Assembly: GCF_903819165.1 (NCBI RefSeq)
Contig: NZ_CAIJCS010000014.1
Coordinates: 366,871-430,870 of the forward strand
Direction: 5' to 3'
Length of the DNA stretch: 64,000 bases
Source of the DNA: Aedoeadaptatus nemausensis
GTDB lineage: Bacteria > Bacillota > Clostridia > Tissierellales > Peptoniphilaceae
In this document: in pieces, positions 47,020 through 56,894 of the stretch
Position numbering within the stretch: position 1 is the stretch's first letter
Layout of the letters: each line of letters opens with the position of its first letter
The notes under the pieces: model-generated
The model's input: the letters and a program-made list of their open reading frames with translations, nothing else
Told to the model about the DNA's origin: nothing
The model's database searches: none
Translations under genes and position numbers: made by a program

Positions 47020-48081
47020 ATGAAAAAGAAACTACTTGCAGCATTTTCTCTTCTCATGATGCTTACCCTCGTCGCCTGCGGCGGAGGAAGCGAAAATAGC
47101 GCGAGCAGCGCAGAGGGAGACAAGAAATTTGAAGGCGTTACACTGAAAGCTATCGTTAGCTACGGCGACATCGAACCGGCCTTTGAAAAATTCACCGAAG
47201 ACACGGGTATCAAAGTAGAATATACGCCCATGTCCACCGGCGCGGCCCTGGCAAAACTTAATGCAGAAGGCGGAAAGTCCGACGTCGACGTATGGCTTGG
47301 CGGCGGCGCCGATTCCTATATTGCGGCAAAAGACAAAGGCTATCTCTTTAAATACGAGCCCAAGGGTGCAAAAGATATCGACGAAATGTACAAAGATCCG
47401 GAAGGATACTGGACGGCCGTTTCTTTCCAAGCGGCGGGCATTATCGTCAATAATAAAGTACTCGAAGAAAAAGGCTTAGAAGCTCCCAAGTCCTGGGAAG
47501 ATTTAACCGATCCCAAGTATAAAGACGAAATCATCTTCGCCAACCCGGCTATCTCCGGTACGGCATATGCTCTTCTCGAAACCATGTATCAAAACAAGGG
47601 CGAAGAGTACACCTATGATTTCCTGGAACGTTTAAACGAAAACGTAGCTTACTACACTGAAGGCGGCGGCGAACCGGCTAAGAAAGTAAGCGCCGGCGAA
47701 TTTGCCATTGGCTTTACTCCCATTACCGGCGATTACTACGATTTAGCGAATGAGTATCCGGTCAGCATCATTGAAGCGGAAGATCTCTTCCCCTGGATTC
47801 CCTCGCCTGTAGCGATCTTTGAATCCTCGGAACAAAAAGAAGCGGCGCAAGTCTTTGCCGACTACTTCACTTCGAAAGAAGGCGGCGATGCACTACAAAG
47901 TGCTGAAGCACGCATCATGTCTCGCGATGACGTGGCCATGCCTGATAATATGAGTCACCTGAAGAAAGATAATTTCCTTCCGGTAGACATGGCGAAAATG
48001 GCTGAAAACCGCGACAAAGTTCTCGCTAAATTCTTGGAAATTGCCGGCGCAAAAGCTCCCGTAAAAGAAGAAACTAAATAA
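47020..48081 (+). CDS. ferric-type ABC transporter substrate-binding lipoprotein
   Basis: A 353-residue family 1 solute-binding lipoprotein with lipobox TLVAC (C20). The mature part shows YTPMSTGAALAKLNAEGGKSD across residues 67-87, VDVWLGGGADSY, AAGIIVNNKVL and SWEDLTDPKYKDEI, typical of the AfuA/FutA ferric-iron group (also phosphonate and thiamine relatives). Iron as the substrate is inference. The permease and ATPase follow. Confidence 0.9.
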   Translation: MKKKLLAAFSLLMMLTLVACGGGSENSASSAEGDKKFEGVTLKAIVSYGDIEPAFEKFTEDTGIKVEYTPMSTGAALAKLNAEGGKSDVDVWLGGGADSYIAAKDKGYLFKYEPKGAKDIDEMYKDPEGYWTAVSFQAAGIIVNNKVLEEKGLEAPKSWEDLTDPKYKDEIIFANPAISGTAYALLETMYQNKGEEYTYDFLERLNENVAYYTEGGGEPAKKVSAGEFAIGFTPITGDYYDLANEYPVSIIEAEDLFPWIPSPVAIFESSEQKEAAQVFADYFTSKEGGDALQSAEARIMSRDDVAMPDNMSHLKKDNFLPVDMAKMAENRDKVLAKFLEIAGAKAPVKEETK

Positions 48082-48092
48082 AATTATTCTTA

Positions 48093-48118
48093 ATGCCCAT
48101 AGCGAAAGCTATGGGCAT
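48093..48118 (+). terminator. intra-operon GAAA-tetraloop hairpin
   Basis: A perfect 11-bp stem (48093-48103 with 48108-48118) closed by GAAA lies between the binding-protein gene and the permease gene. It has no T run, so it is more likely an mRNA-stabilising or partial stop element that favours the binding protein. Confidence 0.75.
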
Positions 48119-48128
48119 GAGGTTATCT

Positions 48129-49778
48129 ATGAGAAAAAAATCAAATCCTATTCAATCAATTTTTCCTTTTATTTGGAGTAATGGCTTTATCTTTCTCCTT
48201 TCTCTGGCCATTTTAATTTTTATCCTCTTTCCCGTGGTGAGCGTTCTTTTGACGAGCGTACGTTTAGACGGAGCCTTCACGACACAGTTTTACCGCGAGC
48301 TTATCAATACGGATATGTTTGATATAACCACTCAAAGTATTGTCCTCGCCCTTGCTTCGTCGATTATCGCGGCGTTTTTTGCGTACCTGATCGCTCTCGG
48401 CCTCTATCTTTCAAAGGATTGGGTCCGCAAAGTGATGGACAAGGTGCTTCTCGTGACGATTATCTCCCCGCCCTTCGTCACCTCTATCGCCATGATCGTG
48501 CTTCTCGGTCGACGGGGCCTGATCAGTCACGATCTCCTTCAAATGGAATGGGATATTTACGGTTGGCAGGGAATCTTAATCATCCAAGTATTAAGTCGCC
48601 TCTCCATCGGCATTATGATGCTAAACAACAGTTTTCAGGCCATTGAAGGCGACGAACTGGCAGCGTCTTTAGACTTAGGCGCAAGCGCCATGGCGACGAT
48701 TAAAAACGTGGTTCTTTCTTCCACTCTCCCGGGTTTCTTGTCCGTGCTTTTTATCTTCTTTACCATGAACTTAGCGGATTTTTCCACACCTATAATAATC
48801 GGTGGCCGCTTCCAAACACTAGCTACCGAAAGCTACAAGGCGGTAATGGCCACGGGAGATTTAAATCGCGGCGCCGCCATGAGTACGGTGATGGTCATTC
48901 CGAGTATTTTCGCCTTTTATTTCTATATGAAATCCATGCACCGATTTAACGAAAGTAGTTCAAAATCCGCCAGTGGCCGCGACTATCTGCCCACTGTTCC
49001 GAAGATTTTAAAAATTGTTTTAGCACTCGTTACTTTTCTATTTATCCTCTTTAATCTGGCGAAATACGCCACCATTATAATTTCCGCTTTCAGCAATCAA
49101 GCTACCGGATCCCTCACCTTTACACTGAATAATTTTTCTAAATTATCCGGACTTTCCATTAAAGCCTTTAGGCGAAGTTTGGTATTTTCCTTCATAGCCT
49201 CCACTATCGCCGTCCTCGTAGGAACTTCCTTAAGCTACTACATTTATCGCGCTAAAAAGCGATTGAAACCACTGGAATTTATCGCCTCCCTGCCTTATAT
49301 TATTCCCGGCACCTTCTTCGGTTTAGGCTATCTCGTAGCCTTTAATAAACCGCCCATCGCCATTACGGGAACGGCAGCCATTGTTATTTTAAACCTAGCT
49401 TTTCGTCAAATTTCCATTTCCAATAAGACGGCCAATGCAGTGTATGTCAAGATCGATCAAAAAATAGAATCCGCAGCAAAAGATTTGGGCGCGAGCCGCT
49501 TTACCGTACTCCGCACCATTATCCTCCCCATGTCGGCGCCGATTTTTGCATCGAGCTTTGCCCAAATCTTTACCTCGTCCATGACCGCTTTCGGATCGAT
49601 CATGTTTCTCGTTTCTCCGGGCAAACTTTTGGCCAGTACGGAAATGTTCAGACAAATTAAAGGGGGCGGAAATTCCGTCGGATCGATTCTCGCGATTTTA
49701 ATTATTATCGCCACGGCGACAGTCAATATTTCCATGACTCTACTCTTCAGACGACTGAATAAAGTAAAGGGCCAATAA
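48129..49778 (+). CDS. ferric-type ABC transporter permease (two fused halves)
   Basis: A 549-residue membrane protein with about 12 segments: two FbpB-like permease halves in one chain. Two EAA loops are visible (ELAASLDLGASAMATIKNVVL-like in the first half and AAKDLGASRFTVLRTIILP in the second). It starts at the ATG at 48129 behind GAGG; the longer frame starts inside the hairpin. It sits between the binding protein and the ATPase gene. Confidence 0.93.
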   Translation: MRKKSNPIQSIFPFIWSNGFIFLLSLAILIFILFPVVSVLLTSVRLDGAFTTQFYRELINTDMFDITTQSIVLALASSIIAAFFAYLIALGLYLSKDWVRKVMDKVLLVTIISPPFVTSIAMIVLLGRRGLISHDLLQMEWDIYGWQGILIIQVLSRLSIGIMMLNNSFQAIEGDELAASLDLGASAMATIKNVVLSSTLPGFLSVLFIFFTMNLADFSTPIIIGGRFQTLATESYKAVMATGDLNRGAAMSTVMVIPSIFAFYFYMKSMHRFNESSSKSASGRDYLPTVPKILKIVLALVTFLFILFNLAKYATIIISAFSNQATGSLTFTLNNFSKLSGLSIKAFRRSLVFSFIASTIAVLVGTSLSYYIYRAKKRLKPLEFIASLPYIIPGTFFGLGYLVAFNKPPIAITGTAAIVILNLAFRQISISNKTANAVYVKIDQKIESAAKDLGASRFTVLRTIILPMSAPIFASSFAQIFTSSMTAFGSIMFLVSPGKLLASTEMFRQIKGGGNSVGSILAILIIIATATVNISMTLLFRRLNKVKGQ

Positions 49779-49788
49779 AGGAGGGACT

Positions 49789-50733
49789 ATGTTTTTCGAA
49801 CTAAAAAATGTACAAAAATTATTTGATAATGACAATGGCGTAAGAGATATTAACTTTTCCATGGAAGAAGGAGAATTTGTCACCATCCTCGGCCCTTCAG
49901 GCTGCGGCAAAACGACAATTTTAAATTTAATCGGCGGCTTTATTCGCCAGGATTCCGGTGAAATTTTACTAAACGGCGAAAATGTTGAACACTTATATCC
50001 TGAAGATCGCCCCTTTTCCACAGTGTTTCAAAACTACGCACTCTTCTCCAATTATAATGTGATCGATAATGTGATGTACGGGATCAAATATTTCCGTAAG
50101 ATCAAGGGGAAGAAAGCCAGGGAAATGGCCATGGATTATTTAAGCATGGTAGGCCTGAAGGAACACGTCGAAAAGCCCATTACTCAGCTTTCCGGCGGCC
50201 AACAGCAGCGTGTAGCCCTCGCTCGCGGCCTCGCTACCAATCCTAAAATGCTGCTTCTCGATGAACCCCTCTCCAATCTGGATGCGAAGCTCCGGGTAGA
50301 TATGCGGGAAGAAATTAAAACTCTTCAGGAAAAATACCATCTCTCCATGCTCTTCGTCACCCACGATCAGGAAGAGGCTCTCTATATGTCCGATAAGATT
50401 ATCGTCATGGACAAGGGCGAAATCGTGCAGATCGGCACGCCGACAGAGGTCTACCTCCACCCGAAGAATCGCTATGTGGCAAGCTTTCTCGGCGAAAGCA
50501 ATTTTATCGAAGAGGACGATGAAGTCTACCTCGTTCGCCCGGAAGATATTGCCATTGAAAAAAATGGAAACGCAGGCAAGATTAAATCCATCGCTTTCCT
50601 AGGCGATACGAAAGATATCCTTCTGGATTATCAGGGCCGGGAACTCAATGTCAAAGTCATCGGCAACACAGTGGATTTTTCCATCGGCGAGTCCGTGGGT
50701 GTCACAATTTTACGCCGTTCAAAAATCGTATAA
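49789..50733 (+). CDS. ferric-type ABC transporter ATPase (FbpC/PotA group)
   Basis: A 314-residue ATPase with Walker A GPSGCGKTT, the signature LSGGQQQRVALARG and Walker B MLLLDEPLSNLDAK, followed by the D-loop and H-loop (VTHDQEEALYMSD). The short C-terminal part (about 240-314, YLVRPEDIAI) is a TOBE-like domain. It energises the permease encoded just upstream (10 bases). Confidence 0.94.
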   Translation: MFFELKNVQKLFDNDNGVRDINFSMEEGEFVTILGPSGCGKTTILNLIGGFIRQDSGEILLNGENVEHLYPEDRPFSTVFQNYALFSNYNVIDNVMYGIKYFRKIKGKKAREMAMDYLSMVGLKEHVEKPITQLSGGQQQRVALARGLATNPKMLLLDEPLSNLDAKLRVDMREEIKTLQEKYHLSMLFVTHDQEEALYMSDKIIVMDKGEIVQIGTPTEVYLHPKNRYVASFLGESNFIEEDDEVYLVRPEDIAIEKNGNAGKIKSIAFLGDTKDILLDYQGRELNVKVIGNTVDFSIGESVGVTILRRSKIV

Positions 50734-50765
50734 AAATAACCCCCGTTTCCGGAGGTTATTCTAAT

Positions 50766-50795
50766 GCTCACCTTTATAGGTGGGCTTTTTATTTT
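50766..50795 (+). terminator. terminator of the ferric-type ABC operon
   Basis: GCTCACCT/AGGTGGGC stem with a TTAT loop and a T run. A second weaker stem (AATAACC/GGTTATT) lies just before, at 50735-50760. It overlaps the 3' end of the convergent lipoprotein gene. Confidence 0.88.
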
Positions 50796-51133
50796 GCACG
50801 TTCCAAAGCTTTTTCTACGGCATTTCCGATGCCTTTCGAAGTTTCCGTAGCCCCTGCTATGGAATCGATATGGGTCATGTTTTTCTTTACCATGGCACCG
50901 GGCAGTGTGTCCAATACTTCTTGAACCTGAGGCACCTGTTCCACGGATTCGTCGTGGTTTACCACTTCCACCGCCACCATATTTCCACCTACGATGCTGA
51001 CTTCCACCTCGATGGGAACATCTTTCGAAAAGCCCATAGCCTCTCCGCGAAACACGCCGTCGTTATAGGCATTTTTTCCGCTGCAGCCTGCGAGTAAGAG
51101 AACGATCAGCGTCGGCAAAGCCCATTTTTTCAT
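50789..51133 (-). CDS. FMN-binding domain lipoprotein
   Basis: A 114-residue lipoprotein with lipobox LLAGC (C17) and one FMN-binding domain. The segment DSIAGATETSKGI near the C-terminus matches the D/S-x-(S/A)GATxT site where FMN is attached through the threonine by ApbE. No apbE is near. The protein probably carries electrons outside the membrane, as in extracellular flavin-based systems of Gram-positive anaerobes; the partner is unknown. It overlaps the transketolase gene by four bases. Confidence 0.85.
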   Translation of the reverse strand: MKKWALPTLIVLLLAGCSGKNAYNDGVFRGEAMGFSKDVPIEVEVSIVGGNMVAVEVVNHDESVEQVPQVQEVLDTLPGAMVKKNMTHIDSIAGATETSKGIGNAVEKALERAK

Positions 51134-53118
51134 CGGCGATTCAAGTATTCCTTAACCGATGCCGTAACGCCTTCTGTCGTCAAACCGAAGGTTTCGAATA
51201 CGTCTTTTGCATTGCCGCTGGCGCCGAAGGTATCGATGCCGAGGGCCATGCCGTCGAGGCCCACATAGCGGTACCAGCTCATGGTCGCGCCCGCTTCCAC
51301 GGCTACGCGTTTCGAGACCTCTCTAGGTAAGACTTCTTCTTTATAGTCGTCGGATTGAGATTCGAACAGTTCTTGAGACGGCATGCTCACCACGCGAACG
51401 CCGAAGGATTCCGTCTCGATCGCTTCTGCGGCTTCCAGCGCCAGGTGCACTTCGCTACCCGATGCCATAAGAATAAGATCCAGTTTGGCCGTTTCTTTTT
51501 TAAGAATATAGCCGCCCTTTAAGGCATCTTTCGAGCTTCCCTCGAGCTCCAGCACCGATTGACGCGTCAAAATTAATGAGACGGGTTTTTCTTCCGAATG
51601 CATGGCCGTATACCAGGCCGCTACCACTTCCGTAGAGTCCGCAGGGCGGAAGGTAATGGTATTGGGTATGCTTCTGAGCATGGTTAAGTGTTCGATGGGT
51701 TGGTGGGTGGGGCCGTCTTCGCCGACGCCGATGCTGTCATGCGTCAGAATATAAGACACGGGAAGGCCCATTAAGGCGGCGAGACGAATTTGCGGTTTCA
51801 TATAATCGCTGAATACGAGGAAGGTGGCACCGTAAGAACGGAATCCACCGTGTAGATAGATGCCGTTGACAATGGCGGCCATGGCATGTTCCCGCACGCC
51901 AAAATTAATATTACCTCCTTCGCGATTGTTCACGCTATATTGACCGGCGCCTTTCATATCGCTTTTATTAGAGGGTGCCAAGTCGGCACTGCCGCCGAAC
52001 AAATTGCCCATACCTTCCGCTACCCTTTGCAGGATTTCGTGTGAGCTTGCCCTCGTGGCCATATCCTTTTCTACAGGCTTCCAGAAGCTCTCTTCGTCCA
52101 TAAAGGAAAGATCTTGTGCTTTTGTGTCGTAGTGAGCGAGGAAGTCATTATATTTTTCCGGATATGTTTCCTTATAGCGCCCTTCCAGCTCTTTCCAGGC
52201 ATCGTAGTTTTTCTTCTTTTCGGCTAGAAGTTCCTCTACATATTCCTTTACTTCGTCGGAAACCGTAAAGGGCGCCACATCGTAGCCTAATGCTTCTTTC
52301 GTCGCCAGGTTCTTTTCTTCCCCTAAGGGGGCGCCGTGAACGCCGGCATCTCCTGCAAGGGGGGAGCCGAAGCCGATGACGGTTTTTATTTCGATAATCG
52401 TCGGCTTAGTCGTCTCCGCCTTCGCCTCTTCAATAGCCTTTGAAATGGCGTCTACATCGGTGCCGTCTTCCACCGTAAGCACTTGCCAACCTAGTGCGCG
52501 GTAGCGATCGGCGATGCTTTCTTTAAAGGAAAGGGAGGTGTCCCCTTCGATGGTAATATTATTGGAGTCGTAAAGCACGATCAACTTTCCGAGCTCCAAA
52601 GTACCGGCAATAGAAGAAGCTTCATTGCTGATGCCTTCCATTAAATCCCCGTCGCCGCAAAGGACGTAAGTATGATGGTCGATAAGCTCCATCCCCTCTT
52701 CGTTATAAAGAGCGGCGAGTCGGGTTTCCGCCATGGCGAAACCTACGGCCGTGGAAATACCGGCGCCTAAAGGACCTGTCGTCGTTTCCACCCAATCCGT
52801 ATGTCCATATTCAGGATGGCCCGGCGTTTTGGAGTTTAATTGTCTGAAGTTTTTAAGATCTTCCGCTTCGAGACCGAGGCCGAAGACGTGGAAGAGGGAG
52901 TAGAGTAAGGCACTTCCGTGGCCGGCGCTTAAAATAAAGCGATCTCGATTGGGCCAGTTGCGGTCCGTTCTTTCGAATTGGAGTGCTTCCGACCAAAGAG
53001 CCCACGCCATGGGTGCCGCCCCGAGAGGCAAGCCGGGGTGGCCTGAATTGGCTTCATCGATTTGATCGATGGAAAGAGCGCGTAAAGTATTGACCGCTAA
53101 TTGCTTTTTATTTTGCAT
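51130..53118 (-). CDS. tkt: transketolase
   Basis: A thiamine-diphosphate enzyme of the non-oxidative pentose phosphate pathway. The 662-residue protein is full length: it has ANSGHPGLPLGAAPMA near the start, the ThDP site GDGDLMEG, HDSIGVGEDGPTHQPIEHL and the C-terminal domain. The ATG at 53118 has AAAGGAGG upstream, which lies in the last codons of the tagA gene (11-base overlap). It is an unexpected passenger in an envelope polysaccharide cluster, perhaps supplying pentose or heptose sugars. Confidence 0.97.
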   Translation of the reverse strand: MQNKKQLAVNTLRALSIDQIDEANSGHPGLPLGAAPMAWALWSEALQFERTDRNWPNRDRFILSAGHGSALLYSLFHVFGLGLEAEDLKNFRQLNSKTPGHPEYGHTDWVETTTGPLGAGISTAVGFAMAETRLAALYNEEGMELIDHHTYVLCGDGDLMEGISNEASSIAGTLELGKLIVLYDSNNITIEGDTSLSFKESIADRYRALGWQVLTVEDGTDVDAISKAIEEAKAETTKPTIIEIKTVIGFGSPLAGDAGVHGAPLGEEKNLATKEALGYDVAPFTVSDEVKEYVEELLAEKKKNYDAWKELEGRYKETYPEKYNDFLAHYDTKAQDLSFMDEESFWKPVEKDMATRASSHEILQRVAEGMGNLFGGSADLAPSNKSDMKGAGQYSVNNREGGNINFGVREHAMAAIVNGIYLHGGFRSYGATFLVFSDYMKPQIRLAALMGLPVSYILTHDSIGVGEDGPTHQPIEHLTMLRSIPNTITFRPADSTEVVAAWYTAMHSEEKPVSLILTRQSVLELEGSSKDALKGGYILKKETAKLDLILMASGSEVHLALEAAEAIETESFGVRVVSMPSQELFESQSDDYKEEVLPREVSKRVAVEAGATMSWYRYVGLDGMALGIDTFGASGNAKDVFETFGLTTEGVTASVKEYLNRR

Positions 53119-53923
53119 AAGATCCTCCTTTAGTCGTCTTCACGACGGATACCGATTGGCTGTCGCGCCAAACTGTCCATAAAAACTTAGGAATTACGAG
53201 CTGCCTCGATAAGCGAGACGGATTTTTGATTAAACGATAAAACCATTCTAAATTTAACTTAATAAAAATGTCCGGCGCGCGCTTCGCTTTTCCCGCCAAG
53301 ACATCTAAAACGCCGCCGTTACCGATGGCGATCTTTAAATGGGAAAATTTTTCGGCATTGTTCAGGATAAATTGTTCCTGTTTGGGGAAGCCCAGACCTA
53401 CGAATAAAATATCCGCTTCCGATGCGTTTATAGCATCGATGACCGACTTTTCTTCCTCGTGGTCCTCGAATCCCCGATGGGCTCCTTTGAAGTAGCCGTG
53501 ATGTACATCCGCCACGATATCGCCGTAAACGGCCTCTACTTCCTCTCTCGCTTTTTCCCCTACACCGGGTTCCGCCCCGAGAAAAAATACTTTTTTGTTC
53601 TCTTCTTTCGCGAGTTCCAACATGGCCATAGAGAGATCGAATCCCGTCACCCGCTCTTTTAAGGGATGATGCTTCATCTTGGAACCGATAACGAGGCCGA
53701 TGCCGTCGGCTACGACGAGGTCGGCGGAATTGACGGCTTCCGCCAATTTCTTATCGTCCCGGCAAGCCATGACGATTTCCGTATTGGGCGTAAACAGGAT
53801 GTGGAATCGCTCCTCGGCGAGCATCTCTTTTAAAATCTCTCTCCCTTCGTCGAAGGAGATATTATCCACTACCGTGTTAAAAATTTTAATCTTGTCTCTA
53901 TTTTTCCAAGAGTTCGAAGACAT
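53108..53923 (-). CDS. tagA: WecG/TagA/CpsF family glycosyltransferase
   Basis: A GT26-type transferase that adds N-acetylmannosamine (TagA) or a similar sugar to a lipid-linked intermediate. The start is probably the ATG at 53923, behind AGGAGG; the frame extends 13 codons further up. The 271-residue protein has PNTEIVMACRDDKKLAEAV, ADGIGLVIGS, VFFLGAEPGV and LFVGLGFPKQEQFI. It overlaps the end of csaB by 26 bases, so it is part of the wall-polymer cluster. Confidence 0.92.
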   Translation of the reverse strand: MSSNSWKNRDKIKIFNTVVDNISFDEGREILKEMLAEERFHILFTPNTEIVMACRDDKKLAEAVNSADLVVADGIGLVIGSKMKHHPLKERVTGFDLSMAMLELAKEENKKVFFLGAEPGVGEKAREEVEAVYGDIVADVHHGYFKGAHRGFEDHEEEKSVIDAINASEADILFVGLGFPKQEQFILNNAEKFSHLKIAIGNGGVLDVLAGKAKRAPDIFIKLNLEWFYRLIKNPSRLSRQLVIPKFLWTVWRDSQSVSVVKTTKGGSYAK

Positions 53924-54998
53924 GGCGAACATTCCTCCTACTCTTTTCTCGCAATTCGTCATGCATCAGGATGAGTTTTTTCTTGGCCGCTTCCTTTTCA
54001 TTAAAGGTGGCGACGACGGCGTTTAGAAGCTTCTTCTCATCCATTCCCTCCGCCTGAATATCCGACGGAATGCCGAGGGCATCCAGCTGAGATTTTACCT
54101 TCGGGTCGTAAACCACGCCTACCACCGGCGTCTTGGAGGTTACCGCATAGATCAAGGCGTGGAGTCGCATGGCGATCATAATATCGCACAGGCCGATAAT
54201 GCCTTCCATCTCTTCTACGGAGTAATTTCCCGTAAGCACGTGGCCGTGATCTTTGTATACCATGGCCGCCCTGATACTGTCGGCGAAATGTTTGTCTTCC
54301 GGATAGTGAAGGGGCGTGAAAAGCGTATCGATGCCGCATTCTTCGTATACGCGATCGGCTACATAGGCCATTTTACTCGCCAGGGCCGGAGCCTTTTTCC
54401 ACTGGCGAACGGCGACGCCCATAAAGGGACGATCGACGGGAATGCGCTCCTCTCTTAAGAGGGCGCGAGCTGCGCCTTCGCCGATGCCCTCGATGCCGTA
54501 AACCGGATCGGCTGTTACTTCTATCTCAGGTTCGGTTACGCCGATATCCCTTAATACTTCAAGAGAGTCTTCGTCTCGAAGGGTGATGAAATCCACCCCG
54601 TTTAAAACCTTGGCGGTCAATTTACGATTGACGGGCTTGTGAATGGGCCCGACGCCGTTGGCATAAACATAGATCTTTTTCTTCATACGTTTGGCCAGGG
54701 CCATGACGCCGAGATAATAATAGAGGGAGCGGGAAGATGTTTCATCTTGAAGGAGTGAACCGCCTCCGCTGATTAAAAGATCTGTCGATTGAAGGGCCTT
54801 TTTTACCGAAGCGTAGTGAAACCGCTGGGTGGCGCCCACATTGTAGAGCCTTCTCGTTCTCGCCGGATCATAAGAAAGAACATTGAGCTGAATCGTCGGG
54901 TCGATGGCGCGGATATCGTTTACGATGGCATGCAAAATAGCGTCGTCGCCACTATTGTCGAAGCCGTAGTAACCGCTAAATAATACTTTCTTTGCCAT
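53898..54998 (-). CDS. csaB: polysaccharide pyruvyl transferase CsaB
   Basis: Adds a ketal pyruvate to the secondary cell-wall polymer, creating the ligand for SLH domains. The start is the ATG at 54998 behind AAAGGATG. The 366-residue protein has GYYGFDNSGDDAIL, ISGGGSLLQDETSSRS, and YANGVGPI, with MRLHALIYAV near the end. It explains how the SLH protein at 20860-24210 can be anchored. It overlaps the genes on both sides. Confidence 0.93.
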   Translation of the reverse strand: MAKKVLFSGYYGFDNSGDDAILHAIVNDIRAIDPTIQLNVLSYDPARTRRLYNVGATQRFHYASVKKALQSTDLLISGGGSLLQDETSSRSLYYYLGVMALAKRMKKKIYVYANGVGPIHKPVNRKLTAKVLNGVDFITLRDEDSLEVLRDIGVTEPEIEVTADPVYGIEGIGEGAARALLREERIPVDRPFMGVAVRQWKKAPALASKMAYVADRVYEECGIDTLFTPLHYPEDKHFADSIRAAMVYKDHGHVLTGNYSVEEMEGIIGLCDIMIAMRLHALIYAVTSKTPVVGVVYDPKVKSQLDALGIPSDIQAEGMDEKKLLNAVVATFNEKEAAKKKLILMHDELREKSRRNVRHVFELLEK

Positions 54999-56349
54999 AA
55001 CAATCCATCCTTTTCTCCCCTTCACTGAGGGCGAGACGTTTTTTTGTAATGCGTACGAGGGCGAAGGAGACGGCCAAAAGTAACCAGAAGGTAGTAGTTA
55101 TCTTGGTCATATAGAAGATGTTTTCAAACATGCCGTGGAAAAGCATGCCGGAGAAAGAGGCACACAGAGCCGCTCCCGTAATCTTCAAATATTTATTGTC
55201 GCTCCTCAAGGGATAGCGCGCCAAATTGACGAAAATGCTTACCATAAAAATAAAGAATAAGACGAAGCCTACGATGCCCATTTCCGCAAAAATCTGTAAA
55301 AAGGTATTGTGCGCGTGGTAAATGGGCATGGTACGAATATATTGCTCGAACACCATTTTAAAGGGCAGGTGCCCGAGACCTAAACCTACCATCAAGTGAT
55401 CGTGGATGATCGCTTCCGTTATTTCCCAGATCTTAAAGCGATAGGACGTGGACGAATCGGCAAAATTGAAAATAGTCATAAACCGATTGACGATGCTTTC
55501 AGGCACCACGAACACCGCTGCGCCTAATAAGGGAATGGCCAAAAGCAGAAGTTCTTTCCTTACGAGACAAATAAAGACGAAGGCCGCTACGGCAAGGCCC
55601 AGCCAGCCGCCCCGGGACATGGTCATAAAAAGAGAGGCTATCTGCACGACGAACATGGCGAGAAAGAAGAGTCGCACACTGTCTCGTTTCGTCGACCAGA
55701 AGAGTCCCACACATAATGGAATGGCCATGACTAAATACTCGGCGAAGATATTCGGATTACCGAAAACCGAATAGGCACGGGCCCGAATAGCGCTGTTGGA
55801 ACTTGTATCCACCCATTCCTTTTTTATATCCACGCCGATGACATACTGATAAATGCCCACGAGAGCGAGAAGAGTGGCCGCGCACACCAGGGCGACGATG
55901 ATGCCGTGAAGCTGTTCTTCGGTCTTAATCTCGTTAATCAAAAAGATTAAATACATAAAGCCCGCCGTATGAATGGCCAAGTCTCGCAGGGAGCCCATAA
56001 AGTAAACCGATGTGGCCGTCTGAATTGCCATTAAGAGAAAATAAACATAAGGGATTACTTCGTGACTTGCCACGACGAGAGGATCGTCTTTTTTGATAAA
56101 CTTTCTAAAGAGGTACAGACCGAAGGTTCCGTACAGAAGCATGAGAACTAACAGATCGGGCAGAAAAATATAGCCGAAGGTTGTCGCGATCAAACTGACC
56201 ATGGGGTTTTCAAAAAATACCATGATTCCGATTAATCCCGCAAATAGGAGAATGACGAAGGGAATTTTAATGCTCAGCCCTACTCCGCCGATAACGAAGC
56301 CCAAGGCAAATAAAAGAAGTGGATTGGTCTTTACGCGCGCTTCCATCAT
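54976..56349 (-). CDS. O-antigen ligase/polymerase-like membrane protein (Wzy/RfaL)
   Basis: A 457-residue integral membrane protein with about 11-12 segments and the family loop VGLGLGHLPFKM ... YHAHNTFLQIFAEMGIVG, which carries the key His of the O-antigen ligase group. In this cluster it would polymerise or ligate the wall polysaccharide. The start is the ATG at 56349 (AAGGAGG upstream), in an ATGA overlap with the preceding gene. Confidence 0.9.
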   Translation of the reverse strand: MMEARVKTNPLLLFALGFVIGGVGLSIKIPFVILLFAGLIGIMVFFENPMVSLIATTFGYIFLPDLLVLMLLYGTFGLYLFRKFIKKDDPLVVASHEVIPYVYFLLMAIQTATSVYFMGSLRDLAIHTAGFMYLIFLINEIKTEEQLHGIIVALVCAATLLALVGIYQYVIGVDIKKEWVDTSSNSAIRARAYSVFGNPNIFAEYLVMAIPLCVGLFWSTKRDSVRLFFLAMFVVQIASLFMTMSRGGWLGLAVAAFVFICLVRKELLLLAIPLLGAAVFVVPESIVNRFMTIFNFADSSTSYRFKIWEITEAIIHDHLMVGLGLGHLPFKMVFEQYIRTMPIYHAHNTFLQIFAEMGIVGFVLFFIFMVSIFVNLARYPLRSDNKYLKITGAALCASFSGMLFHGMFENIFYMTKITTTFWLLLAVSFALVRITKKRLALSEGEKRMDCYGKESII

Positions 56350-56891
56350 TCCACCTCCTTGTCGTGTAAGAGCAGGCTCCATAATTGTCGAAAGCCCTTA
56401 ATTCCATAGGATGAGTCGACGATCTCATAAAGATTTCCCGCCATGCGATTCATAAGCAGACCGGCGAAAAGAAAAATCAAGCCGAGAATACCCCAAAAAC
56501 TTCGGTGTAAAAGGCCGAGAATCAGAATGCTCAGACCGAAACCTGCGAAAATCATGCCGGAAACCTTAAAGGCAGAGTCCCAGGCGCTGTAGCTGTCCAC
56601 AATCTTGAAACCGACAGAATCCGACACCGCTCCGGAAATACGAATGCGTACCCAGTAAGCTATGGTGTTGAACAGACGGTAGAAAAATCGAAGAATGCTA
56701 AAAAGCAAAGAGCGAGCAAAAACACTTTCGGCTCCTTCCAATATCTTTCGAGTCGCCGATCCCATCCACTGATTCTTCACCGCACTGCCGATAGTGGCAA
56801 AAAACCTGTGAAGAAAGCTGTATTTATACCAATTCTCCAATGCCCGGACTGCGGAAAGCAGGATCTGAATCAATACACTGGATTGAATCAT
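56346..56891 (-). CDS. membrane protein of unknown function in the wall-polymer cluster
   Basis: A 181-residue protein. The N-terminal half is amphipathic and rich in aromatic residues (ENWYKYSFLHRFF). Two or three membrane segments lie near the C-terminus (SGMIFAGFGLSILILGLL and FWGILGLIFLFAGLLM). I do not recognise a family. It overlaps the O-antigen-ligase-like gene by four bases and follows the DUF4330 gene by three, so it is probably needed for that pathway. Confidence 0.7.
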   Translation of the reverse strand: MIQSSVLIQILLSAVRALENWYKYSFLHRFFATIGSAVKNQWMGSATRKILEGAESVFARSLLFSILRFFYRLFNTIAYWVRIRISGAVSDSVGFKIVDSYSAWDSAFKVSGMIFAGFGLSILILGLLHRSFWGILGLIFLFAGLLMNRMAGNLYEIVDSSYGIKGFRQLWSLLLHDKEVE

Positions 56892-56894
56892 AAA